DNA of 53,363 nt, taken from contig CAJXVZ010000016.1 in NCBI GenBank assembly GCA_913062845.1, positions 1 through 53,363 of the forward strand, in the 5' to 3' direction. Shown here one piece after another: positions 20,201-29,153 of this stretch (positions are counted from its first letter, which is position 1; the number at the start of each line of letters is the position of its first letter). Position numbers and translations under genes: made by a program. The notes under the pieces were generated by a model. That model did not search any database, had not been told where the DNA came from, and saw only the letters and a program-made list of their open reading frames with translations. This stretch comes from an uncultured Psychroflexus sp. (lineage in GTDB: Bacteria; Bacteroidota; Bacteroidia; Flavobacteriales; Flavobacteriaceae).

Positions 20201-20632
20201 ATCTCTGAAAATTTTAATAACCGAAATTTCAAATTAATATCAAATGAAGCTGCTTTAAAAGTCAGTTATCTGTTTTCTACACAAAACCGTCTGGATGCTT
20301 TTGTAGAATACAAAAATCAGGAAAACACGACTGGTCCGGAAAAACTGACTCAACTAGCTCTAGGTACATCATTTACGCTGATAAACGGGAGTAAGTATAA
20401 CATTACCGGAGAAGCCCGGTACATTAATAATGCTTTTGAAGGTAACAGCTTCTCCCCTGTTGCTTTTCAAATGCTTGAAGGCTTACAACCTGACAACAAT
20501 TTTACATGGACACTTTTCTTACAAAGAAAAATAACCTCTTTTCTGGACCTCAATATCAATTATTCTGGCAGAAAGTCTCAGGATTCCAGAACTATCCATA
20601 CAGGAAGTGTTCAGTTACGGGCCTATTTTTAA
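17222..20632 (+). CDS. Large outer-membrane beta-barrel protein, function unknown
   Basis: A 1136-residue protein with a signal peptide (MQKALVIFGILCLSAASAQ). The N-terminal quarter has beta repeats with phrases such as QSELDLQISGDISPNVSLRASIQD and NGRRLKRGENFDYVINYNAGEL, reminiscent of segments in SprA-type gliding/secretion proteins but in a far smaller protein. The rest is dense amphipathic strands ending QLRAYF, a typical barrel end. Residues 825-836 (DYNNDGVQDLNE) form an EF-hand-like calcium loop. The frame is open further upstream, but that part spans the terminator; the ATG before the signal peptide is chosen. It stands alone on its transcript. Outer-membrane location is confident, function is not. 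Confidence 0.72.
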   Translation: MQKALVIFGILCLSAASAQQSVIKTFRVTDSIQIDTTSISPFDFKVLDLQNQPVDSSWYEVSFRKALLYPKTLLKENHDKIRIEYYQLPAVLTQNYSLLDPKIIVSENRNRDSYFDLINTRKKTIETPFEGLNTSGNISRAVVIGNNQNTVTQSELDLQISGDISPNVSLRASIQDANIPRQNNGFSQRLDEFDQIFIEINGPKWNIRAGDIDLVENNSFFGAFTKRVQGLQLAVNLENDDRKTNFGIAGALVRGVFARTEINAQEGNQGPYKIRGPNGELFVLIVSGSEAVFVNGRRLKRGENFDYVINYNAGELIFNPTFPITSEMRIIVEYQYTEQNFTRFVAQAKSSHEAKNWGIRGMYYNETDLKNQPLQQSLNAEQVEALSNAGDDEDQMFVPSAIEAEFSENRILYKKENINGVEAFVFSNNPEDELFAVNFTQVGQNQGNYILVNSTTISNIFEYVEPVNGVPQGDFEPIRQLIAPQKLQLATVNGFYKISKKTKVDYEIALSQNDRNLFSELDDDNNNGLAGRLNMNQNILKKEDKNLDIGLDINYIDSNFTPIQRLFNVEFTRDWNLDSRSGFQPQSNQLLTDAYANFRLKDNIFSTYRFQRLEFSEAYLGNKHFFQSSVNKNGFQLNLNSSFLNSDSELFQSEFLRLNAQSTYSLKKYWIGAKIDLEDNQEKNKQTDSLTLLSQRFTDYETYVGVGDSVKVFAQLGYRYRQTDSINMGRLERASTSNDIYIKSRLIQKKTSQLNVFANYRRINFSDENKNDQNILNARLQYNQYFFKQKLNLRTTYETNSGTVARQDFTFVQVEPGQGQYTWIDYNNDGVQDLNEFELAQFQDQAEYVRILLPNQVFVGINQNRFSEQLILNLSSWQNENGLKKILSHFYNQSAYSVDRKIARNGQDFNINPFSSGNSEELALISNFRNTLFFNRGKQFFTNTYTFISNANKNLLSTGLQENIIKSHQWEFLHKIKENWLINANAIYGENESISENFNNRNFKLISNEAALKVSYLFSTQNRLDAFVEYKNQENTTGPEKLTQLALGTSFTLINGSKYNITGEARYINNAFEGNSFSPVAFQMLEGLQPDNNFTWTLFLQRKITSFLDLNINYSGRKSQDSRTIHTGSVQLRAYF

Positions 20633-20699
20633 AATTTTTGACTTAAGCTTATAAATGATATAACATTCTATATGTTTGATTTCAAAAGCAAATATTACT

Positions 20700-20820
20700 T
20701 GGTGTTTCCCTGCCCGTCTGGCAGGCAGGTCTGAGATCTCTTAGTGTTTCCTTTGTGTTAAAGCTATAACACTGAGCTGCACTAAGAAGACTCTAAGTTT
20801 CACAAAGTATAGTTTGAGTT
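20700..20820. repeat. Intergenic repeat-like stretch with GC-rich hairpin
   Basis: This part of a 276-base gap holds a GC-rich hairpin, CCTGCC-CGTCT-GGCAGG (20709-20725), followed by a further CAGG, in an otherwise AT-rich spacer. After it come shuffled copies of short words such as CTTAGTGTTTC, CTTTGTG, ACTAAG and TTTCACAAAG in both orientations, the look of a decayed dispersed intergenic repeat. No reading frame or T-run is present, so it is neither a gene nor a simple terminator. No second copy occurs in this window. Confidence 0.4.
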
Positions 20821-20908
20821 TAATATAATGTATATCAAACAATTAATGGTATTCATTAGATGCCTCAGTCGATAAAATTTTAAGGAATACTTAGATCAAA
20901 TTTTAAAA

Positions 20909-22459
20909 TCAAGACTTTATTTTTAAAGTCATTCCCGGTTTAAGAGCATTGTTCTTAAGATTATTCAAGGATTTTAGATCATTAACGCTTACCCCTTTAA
21001 ATTTCTTAGAAATACTCCATAACGAATCGCCGGATTTTACGGTATAATATTCGGTAGAATTTTCTGTCTCTTTCTCAGAAGGCCCTGATGGACTTGCGTT
21101 TTTAGGCACTTTTACCAGACTCTGGGTATAATTTGCTTTTCTTGGATAAACCACAAGCCTGTCTCCTATATTAATTCTGGAGTTCCTTAGGCCATTCCAG
21201 CGTTTTATTTCACTGACCCGCACACCATATCGTTCTGCTATTTTACCGAGAACATCTCCACTTCTCACTCGGTAAAAGACTTTATCGCTTGTTTTATAAT
21301 ATTCAGGAAGTTTTTCTTTGGATCTGGCGATCTCCTTTTTTGCATAATCATAGATCTTATCTTCATTTGCAGCGTAAAGACCTGCAGCCTTGTATGGCAA
21401 CCTTATGCTGTATGATTTTTCCGGCTCATATGGAATAATACCTAACTTGTAACTGGGGTTTAAAAATTCTAAAAACTCCGGATCTGTTTTTGTTATTTTC
21501 GCTATTTGTTCAAGTTTTATAAGATTTCTTGTTTGTATAGTATCTGTAGCAAGATAAGGTACCGCTGGTAATTCCGGCTGATATTTATGCTCATCGGCAT
21601 ATTCAAAAAGGTACATCATGGCAAAGAATGAAGGCACGTAACCAGCAGTTTCTCTTGGCAGAAAAGGCCTCAACGCCCAATAATTTTTCTGTCCACCACT
21701 CCTTCTGATAGCTTTATTGACATTTCCCGGACCGGAGTTATATGCCGCCAGAGCCAGGTTCCAGTCATCGAACATACCGTAAAGGTGCTTCAAATACTTT
21801 GCCGCAGCCTCTGTAGACCGCAAAGGATCCATGCGCTCGTCGACATAGCTGCTCACATCAAGATCGTATACCTTTCCCGTCCCATACATAAATTGCCATA
21901 AACCTGTAGCACCAACCCAGGATTTGGCCTTAGGATTTAAGGCTGACTCTACAAGTGCGAGGTATTTAATCTCTAATGGAATGTCATACTTATCAAAAAC
22001 GCTTTCGAACATAGGGAAATAGTACATGCTGAGACTCATAAGACGCTCTGTATTCGCCTTTTCACTATTAAGATAATAGTTTATCACATTTTCTAAGTCT
22101 GGATGATACCCTATATCCAATGGCGTTTTGGCATTTAAAACTTTCAGCCTCTCTTTTATGATTTCAGTTGAAATGCGCTTATCAACAGTTTCAAAATATT
22201 TTTCCTCCTTATATAATTTTTGTTGGTGTTTATATAGATTCAGGTCTGAAAACAATTCCTGCCATTTCTTATCGATCACCAAAGTCTTTTTAAAATCTTC
22301 AAAATACCACACTACAGTATCAAGCTTAAGCTCATTTACTATGACCTTATCCAGTTTGGATTTGGTAAGGGGATAGTTATTCTGTGCTTTAGCCTCCGGG
22401 AAAAGTAGTACAGCAAGAATTAAAATAACTTTGAATTGTATTGATTTGTGTTTGAACAT
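20909..22459 (-). CDS. Lytic transglycosylase with two LysM domains (MltD-like)
   Basis: Predicted periplasmic enzyme cleaving peptidoglycan glycan strands to 1,6-anhydro ends. Order: signal peptide to about residue 25; an N-terminal helical region; an SLT domain (about 150-300) with the catalytic glutamate in YLALVESALNPKA, then GATGLWQFM and LALAAYNSGPGNVNKA; and two LysM domains (YRVRSGDVLGKIAERYGV near 400, YYTVKSGDSLWSISKKF near 470) for peptidoglycan binding. At 516 residues it is the size of MltD. It is a single gene ending in a short hairpin that overlaps its stop codon. Confidence 0.93.
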   Translation of the reverse strand: MFKHKSIQFKVILILAVLLFPEAKAQNNYPLTKSKLDKVIVNELKLDTVVWYFEDFKKTLVIDKKWQELFSDLNLYKHQQKLYKEEKYFETVDKRISTEIIKERLKVLNAKTPLDIGYHPDLENVINYYLNSEKANTERLMSLSMYYFPMFESVFDKYDIPLEIKYLALVESALNPKAKSWVGATGLWQFMYGTGKVYDLDVSSYVDERMDPLRSTEAAAKYLKHLYGMFDDWNLALAAYNSGPGNVNKAIRRSGGQKNYWALRPFLPRETAGYVPSFFAMMYLFEYADEHKYQPELPAVPYLATDTIQTRNLIKLEQIAKITKTDPEFLEFLNPSYKLGIIPYEPEKSYSIRLPYKAAGLYAANEDKIYDYAKKEIARSKEKLPEYYKTSDKVFYRVRSGDVLGKIAERYGVRVSEIKRWNGLRNSRINIGDRLVVYPRKANYTQSLVKVPKNASPSGPSEKETENSTEYYTVKSGDSLWSISKKFKGVSVNDLKSLNNLKNNALKPGMTLKIKS

Positions 22460-22562
22460 AAAACTAAAGGGCTATTTGTTATTAGTGAAACAAAATAAAA
22501 TTTAAAATATTGTAAGGTACTGTCACCTGATTAATTCACAGTTAAATATGAATTGATCAATT

Positions 22563-22592
22563 TTAAAAAACCCTGACCGTCAGGCCAGGGTT
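22563..22592 (-). terminator. Terminator downstream of the DUF4293 gene
   Basis: Read on the minus strand: AACCCTG, a loop region that is itself self-complementary (CCTGACGGTCAGG), then CAGGGTT and a run of T. It lies about 30 bases past the DUF4293 stop and before the transglycosylase start, separating the two minus-strand genes. Confidence 0.8.
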
Positions 22593-22618
22593 TGCACTAA
22601 AATATACTAAGGCAAAGA

Positions 22619-23026
22619 CTATCTGAATCGGTCTGCAGATTTTACGAGCTCGTCATCCCTTTTTATGGCCTTTTGAGCCAAAACAATAAATACGATAGAA
22701 ATGACGGGAACTACGAGCCCAATACCCTTCTCTGAAAATTGAATTTCTCCGGGTAAAATTAGCAACCAATAAATCAAAAAGCCTAAGGCGACAAAGTTCA
22801 AAATAAAATTCAATCTGCCAAGCAACATCTGAAATCCCCGCTTTTTAAAACTAAGAATAGCCCATAATGCCAGCAGAGTGATGATTAGAAAATATAACTG
22901 ATACTCATATTCAAATGACGCAACCGCATCGGCCTGATTTTCCAATATATTAGCCACAAGAAAAACAGCCAACACATTAAATAAAGTAACCAAAAACAGG
23001 TATATGCTTTGAATACGTTGGATCAT
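22619..23026 (-). CDS. DUF4293 family membrane protein
   Basis: A 135-residue protein with four predicted membrane helices (about residues 8-27, 42-61, 68-90 and 100-117) and a short charged tail, RDDELVKSADRFR. It matches the DUF4293 family, found in Bacteroidetes and, from recall, often divergent from rho as it is here. No function is known. A -7 promoter element lies 17 bases before the ATG, giving a very short leader. Confidence 0.85.
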   Translation of the reverse strand: MIQRIQSIYLFLVTLFNVLAVFLVANILENQADAVASFEYEYQLYFLIITLLALWAILSFKKRGFQMLLGRLNFILNFVALGFLIYWLLILPGEIQFSEKGIGLVVPVISIVFIVLAQKAIKRDDELVKSADRFR

Positions 23027-23043
23027 ACTTTTTCAATTTTGTG

Positions 23044-23051
23044 CAAAAATA
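23044..23051 (-). promoter_or_regulatory. -7 element (TATTTTTG on the minus strand) of the DUF4293 gene
   Basis: The plus strand reads CAAAAATA, which is TATTTTTG in the gene's direction and a full TAnnTTTG match 17 bases from the ATG. The predicted leader is therefore about 10-15 bases. Confidence 0.42.
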
Positions 23052-23216
23052 GAGGAATATTTTATAAATAGTATATTGAAAACAAAATAAAGTTGTATTA
23101 TTGTACACCGAAGATTTTAGATACTATCTAATCAACAACATATCTTAAGTTTTAATTCTCTCCAAGATAATATTGAAACCAATACATAATTTTCTAAACT
23201 AACACTTTTTACATAA

Positions 23217-24902
23217 ATGTTTGAAATCATAGACTTAAAGTCAAAGAAACTGACTGAACTACAAGAAATTTCTAAAGAATTATCCATTCCAAAATTCAGA
23301 GGCCTTAAAAAGCTTGATCTTGTTTACAAAATTCTGGATTTCCAGGCCTCAAATCCTGAGGATGTAAAATCTTTCCTTCAGAAGAGCAAGAACGAATCTA
23401 ATAATACAGAAAACGGTAAAGATAATTCTCAAAACAAAAGAAGTTCTTCAACAAACAAAAGAACGCCCAGGAAACAGAATGCTTCTCAGAAAAACAATAA
23501 TTCAGGTAATGAAGGGCAAAAAGGAAGAACCCGAAAATCAAAAACAACAAAATCTGATAACACCCAAAACGACAAACCTCAGAGTAAGTCCAATCAACAG
23601 GCAAAAGATAATTCTTCTGATAATGACAAAAGCAGTCAGAGATCTAATCAAAATGCTAAAGACCAGAGAAGCTCCCAAAAACATAAAAGCCAACAAAAAG
23701 ACAATAATTCAAAGGGCAACACACAAAATGACAATAAATCTGAAAGCAATCAAGATAAAAACAAATACAGACATCCAAATTACGAATTTGATGCTTTAAT
23801 AAAATCTGAAGGCGTTTTGGATATCATGCAGGATGGTTATGGTTTTTTAAGGTCTTCAGATTACAATTACCTTTCATCTCCTGATGACATTTATTTGTCA
23901 CAATCTCAAATTAAACTTTTTGGCTTAAAAACGGGTGATACTGTGCTGGGTGAAATAAGACCACCAAAAGAAGGTGAAAAATATTTTCCACTCATCAAGA
24001 TCTTAAAAATAAACGGTATAGATCCTAAGGTAGTTAGAGATCGCGTATCTTTTGAACATCTTACACCATTATTCCCTCAGGAAAAATTCAATATTTCAGG
24101 CTTAGACAGCAGTATATCAACAAGGGTAATTGATTTGTTTTCTCCTATCGGAAAAGGACAGCGTGGTATGATTGTTTCTCAACCTAAAACCGGTAAGACC
24201 ATGTTGCTGAAAGATGTTGCCAATGCCATTGCAGCAAATCATCCGGAAGTCTATCAAATCGTTTTACTAATAGACGAACGTCCTGAAGAGGTCACCGATA
24301 TGCAACGTCATGTTAAAGGTGAAGTTGTGGCTTCCACTTTCGATAAAGAAGCCCATGAACACGTTCGTGTTGCAAACATCGTAATTGAAAAAGCTAAAAG
24401 ATTAGTCGAATGCGGCCACGATGTGGTGATTTTACTCGACTCAATAACCCGTCTTGCACGAGCATACAATACTGTTCAACCTGCTAGTGGTAAAGTATTA
24501 AGTGGTGGTGTAGACGCTAATGCATTGCATAAACCTAAACGATTCTTTGGTGCTGCCAGAAATATTGAAAATGGTGGATCATTGTCTATCATAGCTACAG
24601 CGCTGATTGATACGGGCTCAAAAATGGACGAGGTGATCTTTGAAGAATTTAAAGGCACAGGTAACATGGAATTACTGTTAGACAGAAAAATTGCCAACAG
24701 AAGAATTTTCCCTGCTATTGACTTGAATTCATCCAGTACGAGAAGAGACGATATGCTTCACGACGAAACCACACTTCAGAAGATGTGGGTCCTTAGAAAA
24801 TATCTCAGCGATATGAATCCGATTGAAGCTATGGAATTTATTCACGACAGGATAAAAACCACAAAAAGTAATGAAGAGTTTTTGATTTCTATGAATAATT
24901 AA
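23217..24902 (+). CDS. rho: Transcription termination factor Rho with long disordered insert
   Basis: Hexameric RNA-dependent ATPase that ends transcription. Residues 1-45 form the Rho N-terminal SAP-like helix domain ([17 protein letters not shown]). Residues 57-186 are a low-complexity insert almost entirely of N, S, K, Q, D and R. The primary RNA-binding OB domain follows (about 195-270, [14 protein letters not shown]), then the ATPase with Walker A PKTGKT (323-328), [12 protein letters not shown] and the Walker B region [16 protein letters not shown]. The core is complete; at 561 residues the extra length is all insert. In Bacteroides a comparable disordered Rho region was reported to drive condensate formation. 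The gene is monocistronic and followed by a terminator. Confidence 0.97.
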   Translation: MFEIIDLKSKKLTELQEISKELSIPKFRGLKKLDLVYKILDFQASNPEDVKSFLQKSKNESNNTENGKDNSQNKRSSSTNKRTPRKQNASQKNNNSGNEGQKGRTRKSKTTKSDNTQNDKPQSKSNQQAKDNSSDNDKSSQRSNQNAKDQRSSQKHKSQQKDNNSKGNTQNDNKSESNQDKNKYRHPNYEFDALIKSEGVLDIMQDGYGFLRSSDYNYLSSPDDIYLSQSQIKLFGLKTGDTVLGEIRPPKEGEKYFPLIKILKINGIDPKVVRDRVSFEHLTPLFPQEKFNISGLDSSISTRVIDLFSPIGKGQRGMIVSQPKTGKTMLLKDVANAIAANHPEVYQIVLLIDERPEEVTDMQRHVKGEVVASTFDKEAHEHVRVANIVIEKAKRLVECGHDVVILLDSITRLARAYNTVQPASGKVLSGGVDANALHKPKRFFGAARNIENGGSLSIIATALIDTGSKMDEVIFEEFKGTGNMELLLDRKIANRRIFPAIDLNSSSTRRDDMLHDETTLQKMWVLRKYLSDMNPIEAMEFIHDRIKTTKSNEEFLISMNN

Positions 24903-24927
24903 TCTGGAGTCAAAAGAGTTTTACCTT

Positions 24928-24963
24928 AAAGACCAAACTGATAGTATTCAATTTGGTCTTTTT
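24928..24963 (+). terminator. Rho-independent terminator after rho
   Basis: A perfect 10-base-pair stem (AAAGACCAAA / TTTGGTCTTT) with a 14-base loop runs directly into TTTTT, 26 bases after the rho stop. Confidence 0.85.
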
Positions 24964-25093
24964 GATTTTTACTTGTGACATGCCGAATAAAACCCATATT
25001 GCTTAGATTCAGAATTATATAACAATTTATTGTTTTACAATTACAAATCTAAATAACTCATCATGGGTTTCATATTTTAAACTGGTAATAGTT

Positions 25094-25627
25094 TTACCTT
25101 CTTCTGGGCGTTCTTCTAGTTTTTGGATTATAGTTTTCAAAAGTCAAACCCGTATTTGAAGTTAAAAAATCTATAGTTGGATTGACATTTTTCTTATTTT
25201 TCAAATCCATAAGGACATTTCTTTGGGTATGCTTTTCATTGAGAATGTTTATCTCAAAAGAATTAAAATCTACACTGGCATCAGGCTGAGCAACACTGAA
25301 CCAAGGTAATTTTCTTGTTTTTCTGAATTTGAGCACCGAGAGTTTAGGATATTTTGACATATCTATCTGGCTTTTGGAAATTACAATTCGAACAAAAAAC
25401 TGAGCCTTAAATAATTGTCCATCAACAACTACAAAACCACGCTTTGAAAATGCCAGAACAACCAAAACAGCATATCCTGTAATAAATACAAAGGCATTTA
25501 CCATTGGATGGCTTGTTATTACTCCTGTAATTAAAGATTGAATCGTAAGCCAGAATAACCCCACTACAATGAGAAGCATCATTTTTTGCAGTATGGTAAA
25601 GCGATATTCAAGTATTTTTTTCTTCAT
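25094..25627 (-). CDS. Hypothetical membrane protein
   Basis: A 177-residue protein I do not recognise. Two membrane helices lie at about residues 14-36 and 43-62, followed by a soluble beta-rich region (VVVDGQLFKAQFFVRIVISKS) whose size and layout resemble membrane-anchored PH-like domains; that comparison is a guess. The tail is very basic (PKTRRTPRRR). Its ATG overlaps the stop of the upstream SpoU methyltransferase gene by 4 bases, so the two are translationally coupled on the minus strand. Confidence 0.7.
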   Translation of the reverse strand: MKKKILEYRFTILQKMMLLIVVGLFWLTIQSLITGVITSHPMVNAFVFITGYAVLVVLAFSKRGFVVVDGQLFKAQFFVRIVISKSQIDMSKYPKLSVLKFRKTRKLPWFSVAQPDASVDFNSFEINILNEKHTQRNVLMDLKNKKNVNPTIDFLTSNTGLTFENYNPKTRRTPRRR

Positions 25628-26154
25628 AAATATACTTTTTCATAATATGTCCAACAGCATATGCCAGTACTCACCGAAATATTTACGGAGTGCTTCGTGC
25701 CGAACTGAGGAATTTCAATAACCGCATCACTTTTGTCAACTACTTCCTGCTGAACACCTTTGACCTCATGTCCAAAAATCATGGCGTAGGTGACATCAGG
25801 CTGAAAGTCAAATTTCTGCAACATCGTGCTGCCTTCAGCCTGTTCAATACTCAAAATTTTAACGCCGGCATTTTTTAATCGGCTTACAACATCGAGAGTG
25901 TTTTCTGCGTATTCCCATTCTACACTGTCTGTGGCGCCAAGCGCGGTTTTTTGAATTTCACGATGTGGTGGCCTGGCTGTAATACCACAGAGGTATATCT
26001 TTTGCACTTTAAAAGCATCAGCTGTACGGAATACCGAACCAATATTGTTTAAGCTTCGGATATTATCCAAAATTAAAATTAAATTAGATTTATCAGCAGA
26101 TTTGTATTCTTCTACTGATAAACGTTCAAGTTCTTCGTTTTTAAGTTTACGCAT
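25624..26154 (-). CDS. SpoU/TrmH family RNA 2'-O-methyltransferase
   Basis: Predicted SAM-dependent ribose methyltransferase of the SPOUT (knotted) fold acting on tRNA or rRNA. In 176 residues it shows motif 1 ILDNIRSLNNIGSVFRTADA (the N and R shared by SpoU enzymes), motif 2 YAMIFGHEVKGV and motif 3 IPQFGTKHSVNISVSTGI. It lacks the N-terminal RNA-binding extension of TrmH/RlmB, so the substrate cannot be named. It is divergent from mutS and coupled to a small membrane-protein gene downstream. Confidence 0.9.
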   Translation of the reverse strand: MRKLKNEELERLSVEEYKSADKSNLILILDNIRSLNNIGSVFRTADAFKVQKIYLCGITARPPHREIQKTALGATDSVEWEYAENTLDVVSRLKNAGVKILSIEQAEGSTMLQKFDFQPDVTYAMIFGHEVKGVQQEVVDKSDAVIEIPQFGTKHSVNISVSTGICCWTYYEKVYL

Positions 26155-26188
26155 AAATTCTATTTTTTGAATTTAAAAACAGAGACTC

Positions 26189-26217
26189 CAAAATTATAGC
26201 TATTTGCTGTATTCCAA
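26189..26217 (-). promoter_or_regulatory. Complete -7/-33 promoter of the SpoU methyltransferase gene
   Basis: On the minus strand TTG (26217-26215) is followed after 18 bases by TAATTTTG (26196-26189), a full Bacteroidetes promoter 34 bases from the ATG. Confidence 0.55.
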
Positions 26218-26392
26218 TGTAAAATATTTACTTTTAAACCACAAATTCACGAATTTTCAGAAGTTCATACATTCATGCTGTTATGATGATTATAACTTCC
26301 ATAATTCAGGTAAAAAAACCACATTAGCAAATTAAAAAATTGCCACATTAACACAATATATTTAAATTCGCCTTCCATCCAAAATAAAAAAC

Positions 26393-29002
26393 TTGACTAA
26401 GAAAAAATCAACCATCACACCACTGATGAGGCAGTATAATGCTATAAAACAGAAGCATCCAGATGCTTTATTGTTGTTTCGTGTGGGCGATTTTTATGAA
26501 ACCTTTGGCGAAGACGCGGTTAAAACCGCTCAGATTCTCAATATTGTTTTAACAAATAGAAATAATGGTAGTGAACGTACAGAGCTGGCCGGGTTTCCTC
26601 ATCACTCGCTGAACACCTATCTGCCAAAGCTCGTAAAAGCAGGTCAACGTGTGGCCATTTGTGATCAGCTGGAAGATCCTAAGCAGACTAAAAAAATCGT
26701 AAAACGCGGTGTAACAGAATTGGTAACACCTGGTGTGGCTTTAAACGATGAAGTTTTAAAAAGCCGTTCTAATAATTTTTTGTGTGCTCTGCATTTTGCC
26801 AAGAACAATATCGGAATCGCTTTTCTGGATATTTCAACCGGTGAATTTTTAACCTCAGAAGGTTCAAAAGATTATATTGATAAGTTATTACAAAACTTTT
26901 CCCCGAGTGAGGTTTTGGTTTCAAAATCCCATAAACAAACTGTAAAAGAATATTTTAATCAGGATCTGCATTTATTTTATTTGGAAAACTGGTTATTTAA
27001 AATTGATTACGCGCAGGAAACACTTAACGCCCACTTTGAGACTTCATCTCTCAAGGGCTTTGGTATTGAACACCTGGAGTCCGGTATTATTGCCGCCGGT
27101 GCAGTAATGCATTATCTGTCCGAAACCCGACATGACAAGCTTCAGCATATCAATACCATTTCCAGAATTAGTGAAGAAGCCTACGTTTGGATGGACAGGT
27201 TTACGATTCGCAATCTTGAGCTTTACCACGGTAACGCGCTTCAATCGGTGACTTTACTCGATGTTGTAGATAAAACGATTTCTGCAATGGGTAGTCGATT
27301 ATTAAAACGCTGGCTGTCCTTACCCTTAAAGCAAAAAGATAAGATTGAAGAACGACTAAATGCGGTTGATTACCTCAATTCCCATCAAAGCTTACTACAA
27401 AAAATTCAGCAGCAGCTTAAAAAAATAAGTGATCTGGAACGATTGATCTCCAAGATTGCAACACAGAAAGTGAACCCAAAAGAATTACTTCAGCTTAAAG
27501 ACTCTTTGGACGCCATCATACCTGTAAAAAAAGAATTATCCCGGCATGATAATGAATCTTTAAAAGTCATAGCTGATAATATCCATTCCTGTGATTTGCT
27601 CAGAGAGAAAATCGAGGCTTGCATTCAGGAAGAAGCGCCGGTCTTATTGAGTAAAGGCAATGTTATAGCTAAAGGATTTCATGAAGAATTGGATGAACTG
27701 CGACATTTGGCCTTTTCAGGTAAAGATTATCTGGACGAGATGTTGAAACGTGAAACTGAACGTACCGGTATTTCCAAATTAAAAATAGGCAATAACAATG
27801 TCTTTGGTTACTATCTTGAAGTCAGGCATGCCCATAAAGAAAAGGTTCCGGAAGACTGGATAAGAAAACAGACCCTTGTCAATGCTGAACGCTACATCAC
27901 CGAAGAACTCAAAACCTACGAAGCCAAAATCCTAAGCGCAGAGGAAAAAATCAGCGTACTGGAAGCTGATATTTATAACAATTTAGTGATTTGGTGTCAG
28001 GACTATATCAAACCTGTTCAACAAAATGCTGCTTTGATTGCAAAGCTTGATGTTCTCAGTGGCTTTGCACAATTGGCTTTGGAAGATCAATTCATAAAAC
28101 CACTCATTCATGATGATTATAGTCTTGACATCAAAGGTGGCAGACACCCGGTGATAGAAAGGCAGCTCCCCGAAGGAGAAGCTTATATCGCAAATGATGT
28201 TTACTTAGACCGTGAGGAGCAACAAATCATCATGATCACAGGCCCAAACATGAGTGGTAAATCGGCGCTCTTACGGCAAACTGCTATTATCGTTTTATTG
28301 GCTCAAATGGGCTGTTTTGTCCCGGCATCTTCAGCAGAGATTGGCATTGTAGATAAGATCTTCACCCGCGTTGGTGCCAGCGACAACATTTCCATGGGCG
28401 AATCTACCTTCATGGTAGAAATGAATGAAACAGCTAGTATCCTGAACAATATTTCTGAACGCAGTCTGGTACTGCTTGACGAGATTGGAAGAGGAACCAG
28501 TACTTACGATGGTGTGTCCATCGCATGGGCGATCACTGAATATCTGCATGAGCATCCTTCGAGGGCAAAAAGTTTGTTTGCTACACATTATCACGAACTC
28601 AATGAAATGACTCATACTTTTAATCGGATTAAAAACTTTAATGTCTCAGTAAAAGAATACAATAATAAAATATTATTCCTACGGACTCTGAAACCAGGAG
28701 GCAGCGAACACAGCTTTGGTATCCATGTGGCAAAAATGGCCGGTATGCCTCAGCATGTGGTGCATAAAGCCGAAAAGATCCTCAAAAAACTGGAAGAATC
28801 CCGAGCCACAGATGACCGAACCGACAAGTTGAAGCAGGCTGCTAAAGAAGATACACAGCTGAGTTTTTTTCAACTGGACGATCCTATTTTGGAAGACATC
28901 AAACAAGAAATATTAGATTTAGACATTAATACCTTAACTCCTGTTGAAGCCTTGATGAAATTGAATGAGATCAAACGGATTTTGGGAGAGAAGGGTAAAT
29001 AA
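26393..29002 (+). CDS. mutS: DNA mismatch repair protein MutS
   Basis: Binds mismatches and insertion/deletion loops and starts repair with MutL. The 869-residue protein has domain I with the mismatch-wedging FYE in RVGDFYETFG (about 33-38), connector, lever and clamp domains, and the ABC-type ATPase with Walker A GPNMSGKS (617-624), signature region STFMVEMNE and Walker B LLDEIGRGTSTYDG. The C-terminal helix-turn-helix dimerisation part is present. The likely start is TTG before TKKKS; no in-frame ATG lies upstream of the conserved TPLMRQYNAIK. The 238-base gap upstream contains short direct repeats. It stands alone on its transcript. Confidence 0.96.
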   Translation: MTKKKSTITPLMRQYNAIKQKHPDALLLFRVGDFYETFGEDAVKTAQILNIVLTNRNNGSERTELAGFPHHSLNTYLPKLVKAGQRVAICDQLEDPKQTKKIVKRGVTELVTPGVALNDEVLKSRSNNFLCALHFAKNNIGIAFLDISTGEFLTSEGSKDYIDKLLQNFSPSEVLVSKSHKQTVKEYFNQDLHLFYLENWLFKIDYAQETLNAHFETSSLKGFGIEHLESGIIAAGAVMHYLSETRHDKLQHINTISRISEEAYVWMDRFTIRNLELYHGNALQSVTLLDVVDKTISAMGSRLLKRWLSLPLKQKDKIEERLNAVDYLNSHQSLLQKIQQQLKKISDLERLISKIATQKVNPKELLQLKDSLDAIIPVKKELSRHDNESLKVIADNIHSCDLLREKIEACIQEEAPVLLSKGNVIAKGFHEELDELRHLAFSGKDYLDEMLKRETERTGISKLKIGNNNVFGYYLEVRHAHKEKVPEDWIRKQTLVNAERYITEELKTYEAKILSAEEKISVLEADIYNNLVIWCQDYIKPVQQNAALIAKLDVLSGFAQLALEDQFIKPLIHDDYSLDIKGGRHPVIERQLPEGEAYIANDVYLDREEQQIIMITGPNMSGKSALLRQTAIIVLLAQMGCFVPASSAEIGIVDKIFTRVGASDNISMGESTFMVEMNETASILNNISERSLVLLDEIGRGTSTYDGVSIAWAITEYLHEHPSRAKSLFATHYHELNEMTHTFNRIKNFNVSVKEYNNKILFLRTLKPGGSEHSFGIHVAKMAGMPQHVVHKAEKILKKLEESRATDDRTDKLKQAAKEDTQLSFFQLDDPILEDIKQEILDLDINTLTPVEALMKLNEIKRILGEKGK

Positions 29003-29099
29003 TATCATATTGTAAAGATAAAAATACTTGATTTTACCTACTCTTGAGGAAAAATTAAAAATTGACTATAGAAACAAAAAATAAATTTTCACTTTTTAC

Positions 29100-29129
29100 T
29101 TTGGCAATTTAATAAAAAGCTTAAATTTG
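29100..29129 (+). promoter_or_regulatory. Promoter of tRNA-Gly (TTTG-N18-TAAATTTG)
   Basis: A full Bacteroidetes promoter: TTTG at 29100-29103, an 18-base spacer, then TAAATTTG at 29122-29129, 24 bases before the mature tRNA-Gly. It probably drives tRNA-Leu as well. Confidence 0.6.
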
Positions 29130-29153
29130 CATCCGCAATTTTGTTTGCACAAT

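Noticed and set aside
20913-20930. GACTTTA-TTTT-TAAAGTC hairpin as a terminator of the lytic transglycosylase gene
   Set aside because: It lies within the last codons and stop, is AT-rich and is followed only by a broken T-run; too weak to list.
23479-23799. 106-codon frame inside rho in another frame
   Set aside because: It is a by-product of the low-complexity AAA-rich insert; the Rho frame is continuous across it.
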